DNA from: RGIG3009 sp045603285
GTDB taxonomy: Bacteria; Bacillota; Clostridia; Oscillospirales; Acutalibacteraceae
Assembly (NCBI GenBank): GCA_045603285.1
Contig: JAZULW010000015.1
Coordinates: forward strand, 1 to 9,490
Direction of reading: 5' to 3'
DNA: 9,490 nt
Each line of letters opens with the position of its first letter. The stretch's first letter is position 1. Position numbers and translations under genes: made by a program. This document shows positions 1-6,206 of this stretch, piece after piece. The notes under the pieces were generated by a model. That model was given only the letters and a program-made list of their open reading frames with translations. It did no database searches and was not told where the DNA came from.

Positions 1-1
1 T

Positions 2-364
2 TATGTTACCGTCTTAACAGCACTGGACACCGTTTGCGTGCGGTATATCACACAGGAACAGATGACCCGATTGTTTCTTCAAATCCCCCGCATTGCACAA
101 AACTATATCGAATTTCTCTCAGGACGTGTGCGTTTTCTGAATCGCAAAATTGCCGTTCTCACAGGCGGTTCTTCGGTCAACCGCTTATACCAATATTGTG
201 TTTCCCGTCAACAACCGGACGGAACCATTCTTCTCCCCGACAGTATGACCGAACTTGCTCGTATTCTCAATATGGGCCGATCCAGTTTGTACCGTTCCTT
301 TGATAACCTGCTTTCACAAAACATTCTCATCAAGAACGGAAAACAATATATATTACATTCATAA
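2..364 (+). CDS. Crp/Fnr-family transcriptional regulator, C-terminal part (5' end outside window)
   Basis: The frame is open from the left edge, so only the last 120 residues are visible. They begin at the end of the cyclic-nucleotide-type beta-roll (VTVLTALDTVCVRYIT resembles its last strands), continue through the long dimerisation helix, and end with a winged helix-turn-helix (DSMTELARILNMGRSSLYRS, then a wing ending KNGKQYILHS). This is the standard Crp/Fnr order. The helix-turn-helix should bind an operator as a dimer. The ligand or sensing mode cannot be judged because the sensory domain is mostly missing; the visible part has one cysteine and no Fnr-type cysteine cluster. An internal GTG at 38 is not a credible start, since homology continues upstream of it. 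The stop is 13 bases before the substrate-binding protein gene, so the regulator is probably co-transcribed with the importer and may control it. The family is secure; the regulatory target is inferred. Confidence 0.85.
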   Translation, partial: YVTVLTALDTVCVRYITQEQMTRLFLQIPRIAQNYIEFLSGRVRFLNRKIAVLTGGSSVNRLYQYCVSRQQPDGTILLPDSMTELARILNMGRSSLYRSFDNLLSQNILIKNGKQYILHS

Positions 365-377
365 AGGAAGGATTATT

Positions 378-1352
378 ATGAAAAAACTCATTGCCTTATT
401 CACCGTAACGTTGCTTCTTCTCACAACGCTAACCGCATGCAGCGGCGGAAAAAACAAAGCTTCCGTCGTGCGCATCGCGACCATTCAAGGTCCTACCGGC
501 GTGGGTATGGTGCATTTGATGGATGCCAACGATGACGGTAACACAACAAATAAGTACGAATTTCAAACCCACTCCTCCCCCGATGCCATCATTCCGCTTT
601 TGATGAACAAATCGGTGGATATCGTCACGCTTCCCACCAATGTAGCCGCCAACTATTATAACAAAACCAACGCCGTAAAATTATTGGCGGTGAACACGCT
701 GGGCGTGCTATACATTTTGGAAAACGGCAACACCATCACGTCGGTTAACGATTTGAAAGGCAAAACCATTTACTCCACCGGTCAAGGTGCCAATCCCGAA
801 TACATTCTCCGGTACGTTTTGAGCGAATACGGCCTAAATCCCGACAAAGACGTAACCATCAAGTTCGTGGCAGAAAACACCGAACTTTCCGCCCTGATGG
901 TAAGCGGCCAAGCCACCATTGCGATGGTTCCGCAACCGGTTGTTTCTGCCATTACCACACAAAACGCCAACATCCGTATTGCTTTAAGTATGAACGATGA
1001 ATGGGAAAAGGTGGCCGGCGAAGAAAACAAGTTGATGATGGGTTGCGTTATCGTGCGTAGCGAGTTTATGGAAAATAATCCTAAAATGGTAAAAACCTTT
1101 ATGAAGGAATACGAGGAATCCATTAAAAAAGTGGAAGCTGATGTGGACGCAACCGCACAACTTTGCGAAGAAAAAGGCATCATCGCCAAAGCCGCTATTG
1201 CCAAAAAAGCCATCCCGTATTGCGAGATTACGTATATTGACGGCACAAAAATGAAAAATCAGATCGCCAAGTATTTTGATGTGTTGTTCAAAGCCAAACC
1301 GCAATCGCTCGGCAGTATGATGCCTGACGACGGATTCTATTATGTTGGCTAA
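378..1352 (+). CDS. ABC transporter substrate-binding lipoprotein (NMT1/SsuA-like fold)
   Basis: This is a 324-residue extracytoplasmic ligand-binding component of an ABC importer. The N-terminus is a lipoprotein signal: MKK, a hydrophobic stretch to about residue 18, then lipobox LTAC with Cys21 as the lipid-modified residue. The mature part starts with a beta strand and glycine-rich loop (VRIATIQGPTGVGMVHL), followed by DIVTLPTNVAANYYNKTN, AVNTLGVLYILENG and DLKGKTIYSTGQGANPEY. These match, from memory, a clostridial and thermophile group of NMT1/THI5/SsuA-like binding proteins whose ligand is not established. The ATG at 378 is chosen over longer in-frame starts because it is preceded by AAAGGAAGG with about 6 bases of spacing and is followed at once by the signal peptide. 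The gene overlaps the permease by 11 bases. Possible ligands include a sulfonate, a thiamine precursor or another small organic molecule; none can be picked from sequence alone. Confidence 0.92.
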   Translation: MKKLIALFTVTLLLLTTLTACSGGKNKASVVRIATIQGPTGVGMVHLMDANDDGNTTNKYEFQTHSSPDAIIPLLMNKSVDIVTLPTNVAANYYNKTNAVKLLAVNTLGVLYILENGNTITSVNDLKGKTIYSTGQGANPEYILRYVLSEYGLNPDKDVTIKFVAENTELSALMVSGQATIAMVPQPVVSAITTQNANIRIALSMNDEWEKVAGEENKLMMGCVIVRSEFMENNPKMVKTFMKEYEESIKKVEADVDATAQLCEEKGIIAKAAIAKKAIPYCEITYIDGTKMKNQIAKYFDVLFKAKPQSLGSMMPDDGFYYVG

Positions 1353-2115
1353 TACAAAACTCCGACAAGGAACTATCCTTGTCGGTACAGCCGTGTTTTG
1401 GCTCACAGTTTGGCATCTCATTGCGGCATTGGTGGGGCAAGAAGTCTTGATTCCCTCACCATGGACGGTGCTATGCACCATTGGCGTTCTTGTTACAAAA
1501 CCTTTGTTTTGGAAATCCGTGGGGCTAACGCTGTTGCGGGTATGCATCGGCTTTGCAGCGGCGCTGATCGTCGGCGTTGGTTTAGCCGTGCTCACCACGC
1601 GTTTTTCCCTATTACACACCCTGTTCTCCCCTTTGTTGCACATTGTCCGTGCCGCACCCGTTGCCTCGTTCATTATCATCACGTTGGTGTGGATCGTCTA
1701 CGATGCCGTCCCGGCTTTCATCTCCTTTTTGATGGTGCTCCCCATCGTATGGATCAATGTTAGCGAGGGAATTCGGCAAACCGACCGTAAACTTTTGGAA
1801 ATGGCCTCCTTGTTCCGCTTTTCCAAGCACCAACAACTGGTTGCTGTTTATATTCCCTCGGTAAAACCGTATTTTCTTACGGCGGCGGTGAACGGATTAA
1901 GTTTTGCTTGGAAATCGGCGGTGGCGGCAGAAGTGATTTGCCGTCCCGACTTTTCCATCGGCCGTCAACTGCAGGAAGCAAAATTGTATATGGAAACCCC
2001 TCAGGTTTTCGCGTGGACGGCGGTAGTCATTCTGCTCAGTTTGGTATTGGAACATTTGTTACTGCATGTAACCGCCAATGCCCGTGGCAACAAAGGAGGC
2101 GGCGCCGTTGATTAA
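1342..2115 (+). CDS. ABC transporter permease (BPD_transp_1, SsuC/TauC-like)
   Basis: This 257-residue inner-membrane permease has about six hydrophobic segments and forms the transport channel for the neighbouring binding protein and ATPase. It opens with a transmembrane helix (about residues 12-31), then the PSPWTVL motif typical of SsuC/TauC/ThiX-like permeases. The cytoplasmic coupling (EAA) loop is EMASLFRFSKHQQLVAVYIP; the usual glycine of EAAxxxG is replaced by Arg, which I recall as common in this particular permease subgroup. The segment AFAWKS-like (SFAWKSAVAAEVI) and the late LQEAKLYMETPQVFAWT region are also characteristic. The ATG lies inside the last codons of the binding-protein gene, and the 3' end overlaps the ATPase start by 8 bases, so translational coupling is likely. 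No key segment appears to be missing. The transported substrate is unknown. Confidence 0.92.
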   Translation: MLANTKLRQGTILVGTAVFWLTVWHLIAALVGQEVLIPSPWTVLCTIGVLVTKPLFWKSVGLTLLRVCIGFAAALIVGVGLAVLTTRFSLLHTLFSPLLHIVRAAPVASFIIITLVWIVYDAVPAFISFLMVLPIVWINVSEGIRQTDRKLLEMASLFRFSKHQQLVAVYIPSVKPYFLTAAVNGLSFAWKSAVAAEVICRPDFSIGRQLQEAKLYMETPQVFAWTAVVILLSLVLEHLLLHVTANARGNKGGGAVD

Positions 2116-2695
2116 CTTTTCTCACGTTTCCTTTGGGTATGGCGAAACCCCACTTTTGGAAGATGTTTCTTTTTCTCTGCCGCAAAACGGGGTACTCTGT
2201 TTTAGCGGTCCTTCCGGTTGCGGAAAAACCACCTTGTTGCGCCTGATCGCCGGTCTGGAGGCCCCTACCGCAGGTACCATAACCACCGAAAAGGACACAA
2301 AAGTATCCATGGTATTCCAAGAAAATCGCCTTCTTCCTTGGTTGACAGCGGAAGAAAACGTAGCGTTGGTATGCCACGATACCGTTCGAACAGAAGAAGC
2401 CTTGCGTGCCGTTTTGTTGTGGGACGAGCGTGACAAATATCCCGAAGAGCTCAGTGGCGGTATGCAACGACGCGTGGCCATTGCCCGCGCGCTGGCTTAC
2501 GGAGGCGATATTCTTATTTTGGACGAACCTTTTACCGGCTTGGACCAAGCGTTGTGCCGGTCGATTGCCGAGGAAATTTGCCGTAAATTTAACGATAAGT
2601 TGATTCTTCTCGTTACCCATTCCGAAGAAGAGGCACGCATGTTCGGTGCCACCGTTATTTCCCTCTCTGCCCCATTAACCCAAATCGTACTATAA
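2108..2695 (+). CDS. ABC transporter ATP-binding protein (SsuB/TauB-like), TTG start
   Basis: This cytoplasmic ATPase powers the importer. Counting from the TTG, it has 195 residues with all expected motifs: Walker A GPSGCGKTT (34-42), Q-loop Gln71 in VFQENRLLPW, signature LSGGM (115-119), Walker B ILILDEP (135-141, Glu140 catalytic), D-loop GLDQ and switch His171 in VTHS. TTG at 2108 is preferred over an in-frame ATG at 2078. It has AAAGGAGG at 2092-2099 with 8 bases of spacing, and the protein then begins INFSHVSFGYG, where ABC ATPases normally begin. It overlaps the permease stop by 8 bases. It is shorter than the roughly 250 residues usual for SsuB-like ATPases because it ends soon after the H-loop region, but no catalytic element is lost. 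The Q-loop LLPW sequence is typical of the nitrate/sulfonate/taurine transporter group. Confidence 0.93.
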   Translation: MINFSHVSFGYGETPLLEDVSFSLPQNGVLCFSGPSGCGKTTLLRLIAGLEAPTAGTITTEKDTKVSMVFQENRLLPWLTAEENVALVCHDTVRTEEALRAVLLWDERDKYPEELSGGMQRRVAIARALAYGGDILILDEPFTGLDQALCRSIAEEICRKFNDKLILLVTHSEEEARMFGATVISLSAPLTQIVL

Positions 2696-2703
2696 CGCTA
2701 TCA

Positions 2704-2729
2704 GCCTGCCGAAAAGCAGGCGGATTTTT
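2704..2729 (+). terminator. Rho-independent terminator of the importer operon
   Basis: GCCTGC (2704-2709) pairs perfectly with GCAGGC (2716-2721) around a 6-base CGAAAA loop, followed after GGA by five T residues. It starts nine bases after the ATPase stop and ahead of the next promoter, which fits the end of the regulator-importer operon. The stem is short, so some read-through into the next gene is possible. Confidence 0.75.
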
Positions 2730-2730
2730 G

Positions 2731-2759
2731 TTGCGAAATGGTGCTTTTTGTGTTATGCT
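2731..2759 (+). promoter_or_regulatory. Candidate sigma-A-type promoter for the DUF4364/two-component unit
   Basis: A -35-like TTGCGA (2731-2736) is followed by 17 bases and a -10-like TATGCT (2754-2759). A TG at 2751-2752 gives the extended -10 pattern TGnTATGCT. It lies in the only real gap between the importer terminator and the DUF4364 gene. The predicted start point, about 7 bases downstream, falls at the ribosome binding site (GAGGTGAT from 2766), so the leader would be very short. This is a prediction from pattern only. Confidence 0.5.
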
Positions 2760-2778
2760 ATATTTGAGGTGATTTCTT

Positions 2779-3324
2779 ATGATTCGTGACGCTTTTGGTG
2801 CCGGTGTGGAACCGGGCGGTTTGCATTCTCACCGCGAAATCAAAATGCTTGTTTGTTATATGCTCGCCAACATCCCCGAACCGCTGACACGCGAAAGTAT
2901 TTTCACCGTTTTGTGCGGACACGGTATGGCCAATTTTTTCGATATCAGTGCTGTCATTGACGATTTGTTATCGTTACACAATTTGCAAGAGGACGAGTTG
3001 GGCCGTCTCACTGTTACACAAGTTGGCCGTGACGCGGCCATTACCTTGCAGGATATGCTTCCGCTGACACTACGTGAGCGTTCCGTTGCTGCGGCGAAAC
3101 GTTTGATCGTGCGCTTGCAGAACGAGCGCGAAAACCACGTGGATATTCGCCGCGAAGAACACGGATGCACCGTCACTTGCACCGTGGGCGACCAGGGCAC
3201 GCCGTTGATGACTCTCTCTTTGCTTGTGGGTAACGAAAAGCAAGCCGAAGACATCCGTGAACGCTTTCTCAACGACCCTCTCTCCATTTACCGTGCCGTA
3301 ATCGACAGTGTTGCCAAAAACTAA
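2779..3324 (+). CDS. DUF4364 family protein
   Basis: This 181-residue soluble protein matches, by recognition, the DUF4364 family common in Clostridia; its function is not established. The N-terminal half (about residues 18-90) is helical: HREIKMLVCYMLANIPEPLT, then a segment compatible with a winged helix (ISAVIDDLLSLHNLQ followed by LGRLTVTQVGRDAA). The layout resembles an MarR/PadR-like DNA-binding fold. The C-terminal half alternates beta-like segments (VDIRREEHGCTVTCTV, MTLSLLVG) with a final helix, which could be a ligand or dimerisation domain. No signal peptide or membrane segment is seen. The ATG is preceded by GAGGTGAT at 2766-2773 with 5 bases of spacing. It lies 16 bases upstream of a response regulator gene and is probably co-transcribed with it. 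A role as transcription regulator is plausible from the winged-helix-like layout but is only inference. Confidence 0.8.
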   Translation: MIRDAFGAGVEPGGLHSHREIKMLVCYMLANIPEPLTRESIFTVLCGHGMANFFDISAVIDDLLSLHNLQEDELGRLTVTQVGRDAAITLQDMLPLTLRERSVAAAKRLIVRLQNERENHVDIRREEHGCTVTCTVGDQGTPLMTLSLLVGNEKQAEDIRERFLNDPLSIYRAVIDSVAKN

Positions 3325-3340
3325 TGTGGGAGGGACTTGT

Positions 3341-4009
3341 ATGGATTCTCACACCATTCTTATCGTCGATGATGAAATGCGTATGCGGCGCGTGATTGCC
3401 GATTATCTGCACATTAAAAATTATCGCACTGTAGAAGCCGCAGACGGTATAGAGGCATTGGATGTGTTTCACAAAGAACATCCTGACCTTGTATTGCTGG
3501 ACGTGATGATGCCGCGTATGAACGGCTGGGATGTTTGCGCCGAACTTCGCCGCATCAGTGAAGTGCCGATCATTATGCTCACCGCGAAAAGCGAAGAAGA
3601 CGATGAATTGCAAGGCTTTGAACTGGGTGCCGACGAATACATTGCCAAACCCTTTAGCCTCAAAATCCTTTCTGCCCGCATTGAGGCGGTTTTACGCCGC
3701 AAACAGAGCGCCGTTGCCCCTTCCCCTTTGAACTGCGGCTTGCGGGTAGACCCTCTTTCGCGCGAAGCGTATGTGGACGAAAAACGCGTGGAATTGACCT
3801 ATACGGAATTTGAACTCCTATCCTATTTGATAACCAACAAAGGCATTGCCCTGTCACGCGATAAAATTCTTGACAACGTGTGGCAATACGACTATTACGG
3901 TGATGCGCGCACCGTGGATACACACATTAAAAAACTGCGCAGCAAACTCGGCGAAGCCGGCGAAATGATCAAGACCATTCGCGGCATTGGCTATAAATTT
4001 GAGGCCTGA
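3341..4009 (+). CDS. OmpR/PhoB-family response regulator
   Basis: This 222-residue DNA-binding regulator is phosphorylated by the kinase encoded next to it. The receiver domain (about residues 4-118) has the acidic pair Asp10-Asp11, phosphoacceptor Asp54 (LLDVMMP), Thr81 (MLTA) and Lys103 (KPF), so all residues needed for phosphotransfer are present. The C-terminal winged helix (about 125-220) contains LTYTEFELLSYL and ends with DARTVDTHIKKLRSKLGE and IRGIGYKFE, the OmpR/PhoB recognition helix and wing. ATG at 3341 is chosen because GGGAGGG (from 3328) precedes it and the receiver domain starts right after it; an in-frame ATG at 3308 would overlap the previous gene and add unconserved residues. 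One base separates its stop from the kinase start. Clostridial PhoP/ResD/VanR-like regulators look similar, and the regulated genes cannot be told from sequence. Confidence 0.95.
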   Translation: MDSHTILIVDDEMRMRRVIADYLHIKNYRTVEAADGIEALDVFHKEHPDLVLLDVMMPRMNGWDVCAELRRISEVPIIMLTAKSEEDDELQGFELGADEYIAKPFSLKILSARIEAVLRRKQSAVAPSPLNCGLRVDPLSREAYVDEKRVELTYTEFELLSYLITNKGIALSRDKILDNVWQYDYYGDARTVDTHIKKLRSKLGEAGEMIKTIRGIGYKFEA

Positions 4010-4010
4010 T

Positions 4011-5465
4011 ATGAACAAACCACCGATTCGCTTTTTCCATTCGCTTACCTTTAAATTTTATATCACGGCAGCCGTGTTTGTGTTGTCCTTACTTTCCGTC
4101 AACTTACTGCTGAACACCTTTGCCTTTTCCGATTATTACCGTGGGCAAAAACAAACCTCACTCGTTCAGTCGTATAAAGACTTAAACGAGTTATCCGAAA
4201 ATCGAGAAGAATTGCTCGAACATTTGCAAGGGCGTGCTGCCGATACCCCCTCTTTGTTGCTTTGGAACGAATTTCAAGTGTTGTATCGAGATCGCTCCAT
4301 TCCGCTTTTCGACAACAATGCACCGTTTCTTTCCCTGTCGCCCTTAGATATTGCCCCCGGCACCTACACCGTTTCTGACCGCCCTTTGCGCGGGCAAGAA
4401 AACACAAACGTTCTTACTCTGTACGGAAAAACGCAAAACGGGCTTAATGTCATTTTGCAATTATCCTTAAGCGATGTTGGGCAAACCACCGCCATTACAA
4501 ACCGCTTTTTGATTCTTTCCTCTCTCATCACCTTAGCTGTCAGCGCAGTAGCCGTGCTTTTCATTTCTCGCTATTTCACACATCCTGTTTCTCGCCTCTC
4601 CGCCATGGCTAAAAATATGGCCAACCTCAACTTTAACGATCGCTACAGCGCCTACGGAAACGATGAACTGGCCGAACTTGGACACAGCCTTAACACGGTG
4701 TCTGAAACAATGGAAACCACACTTTCCGAGCTTAAAACGGCCAACGCTCGTTTGATAAACGATGTGGAGCGCGTAGAACAACAAAATGAAGCGCGCCGTT
4801 CGTTCATCAGTAATGTATCTCACGAACTCAAAACGCCTATCGCCCTCATTCAAAGTTATGCGGAAGGGTTACAGGAAAACGTGGCGGAAAGCGAAGAACA
4901 ACGCGACTTTTATTGCGATGTGATCCGCGATGAAGCTGATCGTCTTTCGCAGATCATCAACCGTATGACGATGTTGATGCAATTGGAATCGGGAAAAGAA
5001 GAATTGCAGATCGAACATTTCGATATTGCACAGTTGTGCCAACGCCTGCTCACACGAAATGCACCATTGCTCGAACAGAAAGGCGTGTCCCTGTCACCCC
5101 TTCCGACGGAATCGGCCCTTGTGTGGGGAGATCCGCAACTGATTGAAAACGTTTTGTCAAACTATCTCTCCAACGCCTTACACCACACGGAAGAAGGCGG
5201 CCATATTGCGGTTTCGTGGCACCCTACCGACAGCGAAACTCTGTGCATTACTGTTTTCAATTCGGGGAGCCACATTCCTTCGGAAGATCTGCCGCGTATT
5301 TGGGAAAGTTTTTATAAGGTGGACAAAGCCCATACTCGCGCCTACGGCGGAACCGGCATCGGACTTTCCGTTGTCGCGGCCATTATGCGTGTTCACCATA
5401 TGCCCTATGGTGTAAACAATTTAGAAGACGGCGTCGAATTTTACATTGAATTGCCGATCAAATAA
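4011..5465 (+). CDS. Membrane sensor histidine kinase
   Basis: This 484-residue kinase partners the upstream response regulator. The order is: short cytoplasmic tail, TM1 (about 16-38), extracytoplasmic sensor region of about 125 residues (39-163), TM2 (about 166-187), HAMP (about 188-240) with a following coiled coil, HisKA with phosphoaccepting His271 in VSHELKTPIALIQ, and HATPase_c (about 370-484). The ATP-binding domain has an N-box with Asn384 and Asn388 (NYLSNALHHT), VFNSG at 415-419 where Asn417 takes the place of the usual Asp of the DxG motif (a variation common in Firmicutes VanS-like kinases), and GGTGIGL (446-452). The ATG at 4011 follows the regulator stop by one base and has GAGG with 6-base spacing. 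An in-frame ATG at 3987 would overlap the regulator and is less likely. The sensor region has no motif I recognise, so the stimulus is unknown. Confidence 0.95.
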   Translation: MNKPPIRFFHSLTFKFYITAAVFVLSLLSVNLLLNTFAFSDYYRGQKQTSLVQSYKDLNELSENREELLEHLQGRAADTPSLLLWNEFQVLYRDRSIPLFDNNAPFLSLSPLDIAPGTYTVSDRPLRGQENTNVLTLYGKTQNGLNVILQLSLSDVGQTTAITNRFLILSSLITLAVSAVAVLFISRYFTHPVSRLSAMAKNMANLNFNDRYSAYGNDELAELGHSLNTVSETMETTLSELKTANARLINDVERVEQQNEARRSFISNVSHELKTPIALIQSYAEGLQENVAESEEQRDFYCDVIRDEADRLSQIINRMTMLMQLESGKEELQIEHFDIAQLCQRLLTRNAPLLEQKGVSLSPLPTESALVWGDPQLIENVLSNYLSNALHHTEEGGHIAVSWHPTDSETLCITVFNSGSHIPSEDLPRIWESFYKVDKAHTRAYGGTGIGLSVVAAIMRVHHMPYGVNNLEDGVEFYIELPIK

Positions 5466-5467
5466 AC

Positions 5468-5502
5468 AACATCCGCAGTTGTCTTACTCAACTGCGGATG
5501 TT
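5468..5502. terminator. Bidirectional Rho-independent terminator between convergent operons
   Basis: AACATCCGCAGTTG (5468-5481) is perfectly complementary to 5489-5502, giving a 14-bp stem with a 7-base loop (5482-5488). On the plus strand it is followed by TCTTTTTT (5503-5510), a good U-tract. On the minus strand it is followed by GTTTATTTGAT, a weaker U-rich tail. It begins 2 bases after the kinase stop. The comF stop codon (TAA on the minus strand, 5484-5486) is in the loop, so one stem arm encodes the end of ComF. Confidence 0.92.
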
Positions 5503-6206
5503 TCTTTTTTCGGAGGAGGTGTAACGGCAATGGCCGTTACCGTAACCGAATCAGCACCGTATAGTTTTAGCATTTTCGCACATTCGTGCGAGGTAGCACC
5601 CGTTGTCACCACGTCATCTACCAACAAAAGAGACCGACCGCTTACATCTTGTGTTACGTCAAATACACCCAATACATTGCCACTTCTCGCTACACGGCTT
5701 AACCCCTTTTGTGGCTTGGTTTCATAAATCTTTGTTAAGATGTCCCACAACGGCAGATCCAATAATTCGGCCAGTTTTTGAGCCAATAACCGACTTTGGT
5801 TATATTCTCTTTTGCGGTAATCCCTCTTGGTCATCGGCAAAAAACACACGCCGTCAAACGGCAATTCCGGTTGCTCACGGCGCAAAGCCGCCGCCATCTG
5901 CGAAGCAAAAAACGCAATCGCCTGCGGATCGTCCCACTTTTTTAGGCGCAATATTCCCTGCCGAACCGATCCCTCATAATAAAAAGGTGCCACTACGCGG
6001 TCATAGGCATGTTTTTTCTTTTGGCAACCGCACGCTTTTTTATTGGCACCGCAATACGGGCAAAGCGGCGGTGCAACGGTGGAGATTTCCTTGCGGCAGG
6101 AATCGCAACTTAACTGCAACGGCTCGATTACCGTATTGCAAAAGATACACCGTTCGGGAAAGAGAAAACAAGATAGGATATACAGAATACGGCGAATACG
6201 CTTCAC
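5484..6206 (-). CDS. comFC: ComF family protein (phosphoribosyltransferase-like, ComFC)
   Basis: This 240-residue protein has the ComFC architecture. An N-terminal zinc-ribbon-like region has Cys pairs at 20/23, 34/37, 49/52 and 59/61. A phosphoribosyltransferase fold follows, with the PRPP-binding signature VDDVVTTGAT at 196-205. YNQSRLLAQKLA and the KPQKGLSR segment are also typical of the family. ComFC is needed for DNA uptake during transformation in Bacillus and other naturally competent bacteria, but the gene is also widespread in species not known to be competent, so its role here is uncertain. The start is GTG at 6206, supported by AAGGAGG with about 8 bases of spacing, all inside the end of recD2. 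The recD2 stop overlaps this start as GTGA, suggesting translational coupling. The C-terminus (TPPPKKETSAVE) is encoded partly by a terminator arm. I am sure of the family, less so of any competence role. Confidence 0.93.
   Translation of the reverse strand: MKRIRRILYILSCFLFPERCIFCNTVIEPLQLSCDSCRKEISTVAPPLCPYCGANKKACGCQKKKHAYDRVVAPFYYEGSVRQGILRLKKWDDPQAIAFFASQMAAALRREQPELPFDGVCFLPMTKRDYRKREYNQSRLLAQKLAELLDLPLWDILTKIYETKPQKGLSRVARSGNVLGVFDVTQDVSGRSLLLVDDVVTTGATSHECAKMLKLYGADSVTVTAIAVTPPPKKETSAVE
5521..5540. repeat. Perfect inverted repeat inside the 3' end of comFC
   Basis: GTAACGGC (5521-5528) and GCCGTTAC (5533-5540) form an 8-bp perfect stem with a 4-base AATG loop. It is entirely within comFC codons for an alternating Val/Thr/Ala stretch, 19 bases from the terminator stem. 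It may be a coincidence of codon choice or may add RNA structure near the 3' end of the transcript. Confidence 0.5.

Noticed and set aside
365..377. Possible TPP or other riboswitch ahead of the NMT1/THI5-like binding protein
   Set aside because: Only 13 bases separate it from the regulator gene, leaving no room for a riboswitch.
984..1682. A 232-codon minus-strand open frame opposite the binding protein and permease
   Set aside because: It spans the junction of two well-supported genes on the other strand and has no family-like features.
2036..2620. A 194-codon minus-strand open frame opposite the ATPase
   Set aside because: The plus strand here carries every ABC ATPase motif in order; the opposite frame is uninformative.
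5511..5727. GGAGGAGGT plus ATG on the plus strand, suggesting a small gene
   Set aside because: The purine-rich run is the antisense of the ComFC Pro-Pro-Pro-Lys-Lys codons, and the frame lies fully within comFC.
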